A stretch of DNA of 64,000 bases from Granulicella sapmiensis (GTDB lineage Bacteria; Acidobacteriota; Terriglobia; Terriglobales; Acidobacteriaceae). Position 1 is the first letter of the stretch; every line of letters begins with the position of its first letter. This document shows positions 36,734 through 43,660 of this stretch, piece by piece. Made by a program: the position numbers and the translations under genes. The stretch is taken from positions 186,001 through 250,000 of the forward strand of contig JAMFSR010000021.1 in NCBI GenBank assembly GCA_026225395.1, written 5' to 3'. A model generated the notes under the pieces. It saw only the letters and a program-made list of their open reading frames with translations. It ran no database searches and was not told the DNA's origin.

Positions 36734-36811
36734 CGCGTCGTCGCTTACGATCGTAGTTGGTGCTGTCAGCCAAAGCGGGTCCAGTTTCGGGAACTGTCTT
36801 CGGCCTGCTCA

Positions 36812-37003
36812 CTAGACCTTCCGCCACTGGTCCGGGGTGCCCGATGATGTGCTGCGCACACGCTCGACCACGACCCTGCCCTTGGGCATAAACTCCTTTG
36901 CCCATTCAACAGCAGCCTTCTGGGTAGGAAAAATGGCGGAGGCGCGTTCGGACGTCGGTCTTCTGACCGCGTAGTCACCTTGCTGCCGGCGCTATACAAA
37001 TAT
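36812..37003 (-). pseudogene. DUF2188-like gene copy interrupted by an amber stop
   Basis: The frame reads IFV-stop-RRQQGDYAVRRPTSERASA and ends PDQWRKV. It aligns codon for codon with the intact paralogue at 37174-37377 (IFVERRDQGDYAVRRPNSERASA ... RDQWRKP). The TAG at 36992-36994 replaces the GAG for Glu. No start codon of its own precedes it; upstream the same frame belongs to the small gene at 36992-37102. Confidence 0.65.
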
Positions 37004-37102
37004 CGGGGAGAGAGACTTCTGCCGGGCTTTGCTCAAGCCAATGCGTTCACCAAATTCCTTCAGGGTTGGAACGGGAGTCGTAACTCGTATCGGGCGCGCC
37101 AT
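36992..37102 (-). CDS. 36-residue basic protein, in frame with the interrupted DUF2188 copy
   Basis: MARPIRVTTPVPTLKEFGER continues with IGLSKARQKSL and ends at the amber codon that interrupts the DUF2188 copy. The LKEFGERIGLSKARQKSL part could form a short helix pair of DNA-binding or antitoxin type, but I cannot name a family. If the TAG were read through or reverted, the product would be a fusion of this peptide with DUF2188. The ribosome binding site is weak. Confidence 0.4.
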   Translation of the reverse strand: MARPIRVTTPVPTLKEFGERIGLSKARQKSLSPIFV

Positions 37103-37173
37103 TGAGCGTAATTTTATACCCACGACAAGTGCGCCCAGCCCGCCCTAGAACTGGGACACCCTCATCACCATCG

Positions 37174-37377
37174 TTACGGCTTGCGCCATTGATCCCGACC
37201 GCCAACCGACGTATTGCGTACACGTTCAACCAAGACACGCGCGTTGGGTGCAATCTGCCCCGCTCGCCCGATTGCCTCGCTCTGCGTTGGGGTTACTGCA
37301 CTTGCCCGCTCAGAGTTCGGTCGCCGCACTGCGTAGTCGCCCTGATCCCGACGCTCTACAAAGATTTTGTCTGCCAT
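37174..37377 (-). CDS. DUF2188-family small protein
   Basis: A 67-residue protein with an excellent ribosome binding site (AGGAGGTGA eight bases upstream of ATG). The sequence KIFVERRDQGDYAVRRP, SERASAVTPTQSEAIGRAG and RVLVERVRNT fits the small beta-rich DUF2188 fold, which has no settled function. A damaged paralogue lies immediately downstream. The frame is open 20 residues further upstream without a start signal. Confidence 0.7.
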   Translation of the reverse strand: MADKIFVERRDQGDYAVRRPNSERASAVTPTQSEAIGRAGQIAPNARVLVERVRNTSVGGRDQWRKP

Positions 37378-37628
37378 TGTCTTCACCTCCTTTCGTGAGA
37401 TGAAAGTACCGCCACCCGTAGTACGAGTCAAGTGCAAAACACCTAGATATTGTGGTATTGGAGTAGATGCCCCAAGGACGCGGGTTTACGTACGGTCGTC
37501 TTCGGTTTTCCTAGGGTTTCTTTGTGGAAAACTCGTCCTGAATACTGATTATGCGGGTTTTATGGAACTGCGCTGGACTCGAAAGCAATCCCCAAAGCGC
37601 TTCGCCTTGTCTTCGCTATGATCGAAGC

Positions 37629-37841
37629 ATGTTCGATCCCGACGCCAATATGCCCCGCATCAACCGTGGAATGGTCTATCTCGGGGCGTGCCTCATCGCC
37701 GGCATACGGTTAGCCAGGGAGCGGCGAGTGAACGTCAGGGTGATTCCCACGAGTCACGCCGTCGACGAAAGCGTTGAGCTTGCCCATGAGATATTCAATC
37801 GAGTCTTTCGCCGAGTTCCCACACGCATCGAATATAAGTAG
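37629..37841 (+). CDS. Hypothetical protein, 70 residues
   Basis: No family recognised. The sequence has MPRINRGMVYLGACLIAGIRLARE in its first half and an ESVELAHEIFNRVFRRV helix in its second. No clear ribosome binding site is present; the choice between this ATG and later in-frame ATGs is uncertain. It is 19 bases ahead of the next small gene, so they may share a transcript. Confidence 0.4.
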   Translation: MFDPDANMPRINRGMVYLGACLIAGIRLARERRVNVRVIPTSHAVDESVELAHEIFNRVFRRVPTRIEYK

Positions 37842-37860
37842 CTGCGTTGGAGGGCTAGAT

Positions 37861-38055
37861 ATGGAACATGCTTTGTTCAAACATCTGCCGAACAAGCGCG
37901 GGGGGGGTTTCGACTCAATCTGCATGGGATGTTTCGCTGTCGTCGCAGTCGGAAGATATGGTTCTCAGATAACCCGGTTCGAAAGCAGACACAAGTGCGA
38001 TGAAGCGCGGGTCGAGGACCTGAAGGTGTGGCTCAACAGGCTCAGGCTCATCTAG
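37861..38055 (+). CDS. Small Cys/His protein, zinc-binding candidate
   Basis: A 64-residue product preceded by GGAGGG eight bases before its ATG. It contains FDSICMGCFAVVAVG and later RHKCDEA, i.e. a CxxC plus HxC pair spaced about 20 residues apart, which suggests a structural zinc site. Function unknown. Confidence 0.6.
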   Translation: MEHALFKHLPNKRGGGFDSICMGCFAVVAVGRYGSQITRFESRHKCDEARVEDLKVWLNRLRLI

Positions 38056-38112
38056 AAGCCTCCCAGACGGTGCTGACAGGACTAACCCACGAAAGCCAGC
38101 TAGGATGTTCCC

Positions 38113-38331
38113 ATGACGGTACTCACCCGGGCCTCCACCTTTCTCAAAGCCCAACCCTATAAGCGGTTCTGTGATGGCTGCATAAAGGCCAGTATTGGTG
38201 AATCAAGTCGGTGGGCGACGAATGATGCGGTGCGCCACCTCGCCAAAGCGGGAAGAACCTTGGGCTTTGTGCGATCCCACGATGTTTGCAACGTCTGCGG
38301 AGAAGTGCGGCTCGTCATTTACGCACTGTAA
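38113..38331 (+). CDS. Small two-CxxC protein, zinc-ribbon candidate
   Basis: A 72-residue product with RFCDGCIKA near residue 20 and VCNVCGEVRLV near residue 60, two CxxC knuckles as in zinc ribbons. The central part is basic (RHLAKAGRTLGFVRSHD). Function unknown; a regulatory or nucleic-acid role would fit small island proteins of this kind. Confidence 0.5.
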   Translation: MTVLTRASTFLKAQPYKRFCDGCIKASIGESSRWATNDAVRHLAKAGRTLGFVRSHDVCNVCGEVRLVIYAL

Positions 38332-38359
38332 GCGATGGGCGAATCGGCAATCGCTGTTG

Positions 38360-38563
38360 CTAATACCTTCTGGATTTCGTCAGGTTGCAGCAGGAAATCA
38401 AGACAATCAGCGAGATCTGGAGAAACAACACGACCACAGATGACATCTCCAGAGCCATGAGAGTCTTCGGCCAGCCAGCAAAAGGGATCACCTGATCCAA
38501 CGTCGTGAACAGACACAGAAGCAGCACGCTCAAACAAGACCACGCCATGAGGCGCTTTCTCAT
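38360..38563 (-). CDS. Possible small two-span membrane protein
   Basis: 67 residues with two hydrophobic stretches (MAWSCLSVLLLCLFTTLDQV and VVVLFLQISLIVLISCC) and a basic tail. The start is weak and the frame is open 50 residues further upstream. No family is recognised and it may be spurious. Confidence 0.3.
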   Translation of the reverse strand: MRKRLMAWSCLSVLLLCLFTTLDQVIPFAGWPKTLMALEMSSVVVLFLQISLIVLISCCNLTKSRRY

Positions 38564-38795
38564 GTCGATCAGATGGAGTTGGGTTACTGTAAGGTCCGAA
38601 GGATTGGAAACAGCACCGGCGAGGGGAATCGGTTTAATTAACGGATGTATGACTTTGAATTTGAGTACCACGGGGGCCCTTTGGTGTCGCAAGACGCTCA
38701 GATGCAACGACACGGAGAAGCTTGCTCGTTTAGCAAGCGGTCCGGCAATACCTCGTTCGGGTTACACATCAATCCTTGAAGCTCAACGGATGTAA

Positions 38796-39130
38796 CAAGG
38801 CCCGCTAATCCCGCAGTCCACTACCTGCGAGCGACGGGGTACGACAAGTGTGTTTCTGCTCGGATGCGTCAAGCTCTTGCTCGTCCATCTTCTTCGCAAC
38901 TGTTGCGAAACACTTCGTACAGATTGAAGCGACACTATTGTCAAATGCGGGCCTATGAAAAAAAACTGGGTGTCACTCTAATCATGCTCCGATACGAGTC
39001 AGATGGCAGCGCCGAGAGTTAAGTCGCCCAACGAACTTATCGTTATGCAAAATTTTGCTCAGAAGATTGGCCGCGTGAGCCGGTTGTTCGGAAAAGCAAT
39101 ATAAAAACATTGAAAGCAGCAAAATAAACA
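38796..39130. other. AT-rich intergenic stretch with a possible Xre-like relic
   Basis: No intact gene. From 39003 one frame reads MAAPRVKSPNELIVMQNFAQ, and after a frame change another reads NIESSKINIDIARRSYYLVE and on to a TGA near 39227. Together they resemble a short helix-turn-helix protein broken by a frameshift. Evidence is weak. Confidence 0.25.
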
Positions 39131-39159
39131 TTGACATTGCACGTCGCTCATATTATCTT
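39131..39159 (+). promoter_or_regulatory. Sigma-70-like promoter
   Basis: TTGACA (39131-39136), a 17-base spacer and TATCTT (39154-39159) in an AT-rich stretch, about 75 bases before the gene at 39236. Confidence 0.4.
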
Positions 39160-39235
39160 GTAGAGGAAGACGATATCTTGCACGTAATTTGTGATACTTT
39201 TAGTGAGTACCTAAATTCACTTTGAGGCATCACCG

Positions 39236-39511
39236 ATGACGCACGCCACCCGAACCATATCTGCCCCTACTAACACCCCCACCCCTTCCCAGCTACGGAA
39301 GATCAACGGGCACGCCTATGTTGCAATTCCTGTACGCGTCCGCAAGTACGGCGAGCGTATGCAGAAAGCATCCGACAGGCTTATTCCCCTGCTCAAGCTC
39401 CAGGCAGTCGGAACTTTGACGCCTGCCCAAGAAGCGCGCGTGGAGAAGCTCTACGAGGACATTGATGGTCACCTTGAGGCAATGGCCGATTACCTGTGCC
39501 TGAAGAACTAG
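39236..39511 (+). CDS. Hypothetical protein, 91 residues
   Basis: No family recognised. A Thr/Pro-rich N-terminus (APTNTPTPSQLRKING) is followed by a mostly helical, charged region (VRKYGERMQKASDRLIPLLKL, PAQEARVEKLYEDIDGHLEA). GAGG lies about nine bases before the ATG, a good promoter is upstream, and a strong terminator follows, so the gene is likely real. Confidence 0.55.
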   Translation: MTHATRTISAPTNTPTPSQLRKINGHAYVAIPVRVRKYGERMQKASDRLIPLLKLQAVGTLTPAQEARVEKLYEDIDGHLEAMADYLCLKN

Positions 39512-39519
39512 TATCCGTG

Positions 39520-39557
39520 GCCCACCCCTGAACGCAGAGTATGCGGAAGGGGTGGGC
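39520..39557 (+). terminator. Intrinsic terminator
   Basis: GCCCACCCCT (39520-39529) pairs with AGGGGTGGGC (39548-39557), with an inner CGCA/TGCG pair, followed by GTTTC. It is nine bases past the stop of the preceding gene. Confidence 0.75.
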
Positions 39558-39673
39558 GTTTCGTGTGCCAGGGGTGTTACGCTGGCTCACCTTGAAGCCG
39601 AGGAATCTAGAAGAGGAGACGCTTCAAGTGAGCAACATAATCGCGATCTAACCATCTAGTTGCCCAAGTCGCT

Positions 39674-39889
39674 TTACAGGTCTCGAAGCAGTTCGCTAAG
39701 ACTCAACTCCAGTGCCTGCGCGATTAGAGACAACGTATCAATTCGCGCCGCTACCGCACCATTCTCGATTTGAGACAGGTGTGCCCGGCCGATCTCAGCC
39801 ATATCCGCCAATTGGGTCTGGGAGAGGCCGCGCTTCTCGCGCAACTGGCTCAGGCGTCTTCCAAGTCGAACCGGTAAAGAAATGGCCAT
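39674..39889 (-). CDS. Cro/C1-type (Xre) helix-turn-helix regulator
   Basis: 71 residues, essentially one HTH_3 domain: LGRRLSQLREKRGLSQTQLA, IGRAHLSQIENG and IDTLSLIAQAL. Such stand-alone regulators are typical of phage, plasmids and defence loci. It is divergent from the secreted protein at 39968, with about 80 bases between, and may control both. Confidence 0.85.
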   Translation of the reverse strand: MAISLPVRLGRRLSQLREKRGLSQTQLADMAEIGRAHLSQIENGAVAARIDTLSLIAQALELSLSELLRDL

Positions 39890-39967
39890 TTGCCATCGTT
39901 TCCGGTATCGTGGGAGGCTATGTTCGGTTTAGCGAACAATCATTCTTTGGTCATTTGAGGAGTCATC

Positions 39968-40897
39968 GTGCCGATCTTAACAAGAGCAGCGGCTGCCCTA
40001 GTCTGTGTGACCCCCTTGGCTTTACCTATACTCGGACAGCAGAAACCTGCACCCCAGCGAGCAGTTCGCGCAACTAGATACCCATACAGCACCATCGCAT
40101 TCAACGGGAATGTGCCTCCACACTTTCAGGGGAATGATTTGAAGGCAATCGCAGCGGTCTTGGCGTCCCGCTTCGCTAAGCGAGGCGAGTATGAAACGAC
40201 GAGACAGTACAACCTTCGCATTCAAAGGGCCAGCAACTCAGATATCGCGGACGGTCTCGCAAAAGACAGTCGCTTAGCATTCGTATTTCCTACCGATGAC
40301 GACTTGAGAACAGATTGGGAAGCTAAGTCCGCAATCGACGTGGTATACGACGCGGACAAGGAAGCATTCAACGTTTCGATCCGAGCGACCCCAACAGTCC
40401 TAGGCTCGGAACTGAATTCTCCAGAAGAACTCTCGATGATCTGGAGCAAAGATTCAGAATCATCGGATAAGCATCTGGCTACAAACGGATTTGGGGCAGT
40501 GGCTAGGGTGACGGAGTCTACGTCTACACATCACGCGCTATCTTTTGCGGCAGGTCCTATATTGCTTCGTAGGTCTGCGTCTGGAACAGATTTTCCAATT
40601 TCATTAGTTGCCCGAGTCGACGCAACCCGGGCGCAAAACGTCAAGCCGCAGCTTAGAGTTCTGGTCATTTGCACAATTGCGGCAAGCTCCCCTACTTCCG
40701 AAGCTGATGCTTTTCACTCTGCATCTCTTGAAGTTCCCATCGAGTCGCAGGATACGTATGAATATTTGCATGTTGTCCCAACCGAGTTCTGGATCTTCAA
40801 CAACGCGACAGGCGAGGTCTTGGCGAAGACCACACTATTTCAGGTCGCAAGGAAACTGGCTGAGTCCTCCGCTTCCGTGGAGACTCTCGACAGGTGA
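39968..40897 (+). CDS. Secreted hypothetical protein
   Basis: 309 residues starting at GTG, with GAGGAG nine bases upstream. The signal peptide is AAAALVCVTPLALPILGQ. After a basic linker comes AIAAVLASRFAKRGEYETTRQYNLR, a motif seen in unnamed secreted proteins; a beta-rich domain then has AIDVVYDADKEAFNV. Function unknown. Confidence 0.6.
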   Translation: MPILTRAAAALVCVTPLALPILGQQKPAPQRAVRATRYPYSTIAFNGNVPPHFQGNDLKAIAAVLASRFAKRGEYETTRQYNLRIQRASNSDIADGLAKDSRLAFVFPTDDDLRTDWEAKSAIDVVYDADKEAFNVSIRATPTVLGSELNSPEELSMIWSKDSESSDKHLATNGFGAVARVTESTSTHHALSFAAGPILLRRSASGTDFPISLVARVDATRAQNVKPQLRVLVICTIAASSPTSEADAFHSASLEVPIESQDTYEYLHVVPTEFWIFNNATGEVLAKTTLFQVARKLAESSASVETLDR

Positions 40898-40909
40898 CCG
40901 CCGGCGCCA

Positions 40910-41173
40910 ATGCTCCCGCGAGAATCGATTCCCTGCCCAATGGCTTCATGTTCAACACTCTTCGCCCCGATCCCTAAGAGAGCATCAATAACGGAATATA
41001 CCCAGAGAGAACTTCAAGCTCTCTACAACTGGGTTCGGTCCGACGGTAAGCTTAGGACGCATGACGAACTTGCTGATAAGATGTTCGCTGCTCTTCCTTT
41101 CGCTAGACGTGGGGCCAGAATAGAAACGGCTTTGAGATCGACGATCCGGGCTTGCGAACGCAATCTCAACTAA
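40910..41173 (+). CDS. Small protein resembling the C-terminal tail of DNA-repair/restriction helicases
   Basis: 87 residues. The block TQRELQALYNWVRSDGKLRT and FARRGARIETALRSTI looks like a small helical domain found at the C-terminus of some superfamily I helicases and restriction-associated proteins (from memory, unverified). It may be a stand-alone module or a remnant. The start could instead be the ATG of MASCSTLF. Confidence 0.45.
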   Translation: MLPRESIPCPMASCSTLFAPIPKRASITEYTQRELQALYNWVRSDGKLRTHDELADKMFAALPFARRGARIETALRSTIRACERNLN

Positions 41174-41387
41174 CGCGGACAGCTCGAACATCCACGCACC
41201 GCCTAAGAGGTTTTCGGGAGAGACACACGCTCGCCGTGCGTTGCTCAGATTCGGGCAACAGGGGGCCGGAGGCGGGCTAAAGGGTTGATGCTCATATGGT
41301 TCCCCTACAGCAACCTGCGTTCGCCTCCAGAGTAACGCTTTTACTGGCGTTTTTCTATTAGCCGCTTGTTTTCAGCAAGTTCCCGCA

Positions 41388-41463
41388 GAGGAACTTTTAG
41401 TTCCTCCGCAGCACCCATTCTGGGGTGATTGCATGAAAGCGCACTTGGCCTCAGCCAAGTGCG
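41388..41463 (+). ncRNA. Candidate guide (bridge/seek) RNA region of the IS110 element
   Basis: Two perfect hairpins lie in the noncoding DNA ahead of the transposase: GAGGAAC/GTTCCTC (41388-41406, 5-base loop) and CGCACTTGG/CCAAGTGCG (41440-41463, 6-base loop). IS110 elements of the IS621 kind encode a structured target-choosing RNA in this position. The guide loops cannot be defined without the element's ends. Confidence 0.45.
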
Positions 41464-41491
41464 TTACGTTCTCCCTCAAGGAGGAACACTC

Positions 41492-42571
41492 ATGCAGCCC
41501 TATCTCGGATGTGACGCTCACAAGCATTACTCGGTCTTCGTCGCGGTCGACGAACGCGGCAAGGCCACGCAGCCCGTGCGGATCGAGCACAACGTCGCGG
41601 CCTACCAGCGCTACCTCGACACGCTGCCTAACGGTACCGAGATTGCCATCGAGTCCACCGGCAACTGGTACTGGATCGTCGACCTGATGGAGCAGGCGGG
41701 CCACAGGCCGCACCTGGCCAACCCGTCGGAGGCCAAGAAACGGATGGGCAAGACGCATAAGACGGACGCGCTCGACGCCAAGGGACTTGCGATCCTGCTC
41801 CGCAACGGCACACTTCCTGAGAGTTGGATTCCTCCAGGAGAACTCCGCGACCAGCGCGAGCTGCTGCGAACCCGGATGGCCCTGCGCGACCTCCGCACCT
41901 CGCTCAAGCACCGCATCCACTCGGCCATCGACCGCTACGGGCTGCACGCCACCGGTATCTCCGACCTCTTCGGAGTCAAGGGCCGTGCCTACATCACCGA
42001 GATCCTTCCCGACTTGCCGAAGGAGACCGCACGCATGGTCGCGCTTGAACTCGATTCTATCGATCACCTCAACGTCAAGCTGATGGTCCTCGAACAGCAC
42101 ATCGACCATACGCTTGCCTCCAGCCCGGAGATCCAACTGCTCCACACCCTCCCTGGTGTCGGCAAGATACTGGCTCCCGTTCTGTGGCTGGAGATCGGCG
42201 ACATCGAACGCTTTCCCCGCGCCGAGAACCTGGCCAGCTACGCCGGCCTTGTGCCTCGCGTCATCTCCTCGGGCGGCCACATCCGGCATGGCGGAACCTG
42301 CCGCAACGTCAACCGCTATCTCAAATGGGCCTTCGTCGAAGCCGCCACCTGCGCAACACATCTGCGGGCCTATCGCGAAGGTCACATCGGCCTGCTCTAT
42401 CGACGCCTCGCGCCCGGCAAGGGCCACGGACGAGCCATCGTCGCCGTTGCCCGTCACTGTGACACTTGGAAGCACTTTGGCTCCAGCCTCGGCTCCCTTC
42501 TCGATCAGTTTTTCTTTCGCCTTATCCATCGCAGCACCACCGGGATCCCCAGAAAAAGCTTTTGTAGTTGA
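41492..42571 (+). CDS. IS110-family transposase
   Basis: 359 residues with an N-terminal RuvC-like DEDD domain: Asp8 (GCDAHKH), Glu54 (AIESTGNW), Asp92 and Asp95 (TDALDAKGLA). The C-terminal Tnp_20 domain has LLHTLPGVGKILA, RAENLASYAGLVPRV and a serine in ISSGGH that is the likely recombination nucleophile. AAGGAGG precedes the ATG. The frame is open to a TTG at 41429, but that part crosses the second hairpin. It looks intact. Confidence 0.93.
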   Translation: MQPYLGCDAHKHYSVFVAVDERGKATQPVRIEHNVAAYQRYLDTLPNGTEIAIESTGNWYWIVDLMEQAGHRPHLANPSEAKKRMGKTHKTDALDAKGLAILLRNGTLPESWIPPGELRDQRELLRTRMALRDLRTSLKHRIHSAIDRYGLHATGISDLFGVKGRAYITEILPDLPKETARMVALELDSIDHLNVKLMVLEQHIDHTLASSPEIQLLHTLPGVGKILAPVLWLEIGDIERFPRAENLASYAGLVPRVISSGGHIRHGGTCRNVNRYLKWAFVEAATCATHLRAYREGHIGLLYRRLAPGKGHGRAIVAVARHCDTWKHFGSSLGSLLDQFFFRLIHRSTTGIPRKSFCS

Positions 42572-42690
42572 TCTGTCGCGCTCTGAACGCTGCTTCCCAA
42601 TAACGCGTCAGATACAGCTCCATTTCCGAGTCGCCCCCCCAGTTGCGTTTTTCAATCCAGCCTGGAGGCTAAACGCTTCATTTCCGCTCC

Positions 42691-43257
42691 TCACGCAATC
42701 GGAAAATGATCCAGGTATATATATGTGTGTGTCGTGCTTAGGGTCTGATAGACAAACTGTCCCTCTTGAGCAGAACCCGTATCGACTGTATCAACGGTGC
42801 TGCTTCCATCATTCCCATTCACATTTACAGTTGTTGAAACATCATGCCATTGTCCTCCCTGACAGTCAGCTGCATTTGGGCTATCCATGTCATAGTCGGA
42901 TGGATCATCCGATGGTGCAGCACCTGGGTCGGTGTTCCCGTAATAACACCAACCCAAACCTGTCGGATCAACTCGGTTCAAGGGATTGTTGAGGACATAG
43001 CTATAGAGGTTCAGACTCTGCGGGTTTGTTGGATCAGCCAAGTACAACCCGGATGGATCGGGCGACATCCATCTCCCCATTGACGATGCGTAGTAGCGAG
43101 CTGGGAAGTAGTCGAGACCTGATTCTGTATCTCTTTCTTTGCCGGTATAACGGGATCCGCTTAAAACGCACGAATGCACAAAGTGTGAAGTGCAGTCGTA
43201 GATAAAACTGGTCCGCATCATAGCGATATTACTGTGGTGGCTTTTTATACTCGGCAC
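42691..43257 (-). pseudogene. Orphan RHS C-terminal fragment
   Basis: About 188 codons carrying only the end of an RHS core (YTGKERDTESGLDYFPARYY, GRWMSPDPSG, SLNLYSYVLNNPLNRVDPTG) plus a variable tail of about 85 residues, including GQWHDVSTTVNVNGND. The N-terminal cage and secretion signal are missing, so it is a displaced tip as found in polymorphic toxin loci. The residues before the core (SIKSHHSNIAMM...) are not RHS-like and the start is not meaningful. It is closely related to the same part of the RHS protein at 43661. Confidence 0.7.
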
Positions 43258-43303
43258 GCTAGGACAGCCACAACAAACACATCAGATTGGATCACAGAAA
43301 AGA

Positions 43304-43657
43304 TTAACGTCTTCTCTTCGATGCTGGATCGTTCTTACGAGTTCTCGGCTTCCTTGAAAAGATATCTTGGCCCACCCGGAATACACCGAGACCACCGAGA
43401 TAAAGTGCGAACGTCCCCCCGAGCAGCGGGAGGAAACCGGACACCATACCCTCCCTGAATAAGATGATTCCGTTTTGACAGAACAATGCTCCAGCAAAAG
43501 CTACAAGGATTGATAGAAGTGTAAAACCAATACGTTGTGTTGCAGTATAGTGAGCGCCAGCACTCAGCCAAGCATTATTGAACCGAGGAGCATCCCGAAA
43601 TGTCTTAGTTACGGGGTTGATATCGTCTTTTCTCTCGTGATCTTCGGTTATCTTCAT
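43304..43657 (-). CDS. Small membrane protein, candidate RHS immunity protein
   Basis: 117 residues: a polar N-terminus (KITEDHERKDDINPVTK), two membrane helices (IGFTLLSILVAFAGALFCQNG and FLPLLGGTFALYLGGLGVF), and a very basic tail (SRKPRTRKNDPASKRRR). It begins three bases after the stop of the RHS gene at 43661 on the same strand. Position immediately after an RHS variable tip is where cognate immunity genes sit, and immunity to membrane-active toxins is often a small membrane protein. No sequence family is recognised; the role is inferred. Confidence 0.55.
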   Translation of the reverse strand: MKITEDHERKDDINPVTKTFRDAPRFNNAWLSAGAHYTATQRIGFTLLSILVAFAGALFCQNGIILFREGMVSGFLPLLGGTFALYLGGLGVFRVGQDIFSRKPRTRKNDPASKRRR

Positions 43658-43660
43658 TTA

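Larger units (their letters stand above)
41340..42600 (+). mobile_element. IS110-family insertion sequence
   Basis: One DEDD transposase gene flanked by short noncoding DNA and no terminal inverted repeats, as usual for IS110. Both ends are estimates: left noncoding DNA from about 41340 holds two strong hairpins, and the right end is soon after the stop at 42571. It lies beside the orphan RHS fragment, where an immunity gene might be expected. Confidence 0.7.

Noticed and set aside
36024-41300. An integrase gene expected near the attachment site
   Set aside because: No tyrosine or serine recombinase motif was seen in any frame here; the IS110 transposase serves its own element.
41372-42529. 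A 385-residue frame on the minus strand
   Set aside because: Lies opposite the IS110 transposase, whose catalytic motifs are intact; a high-GC shadow frame.
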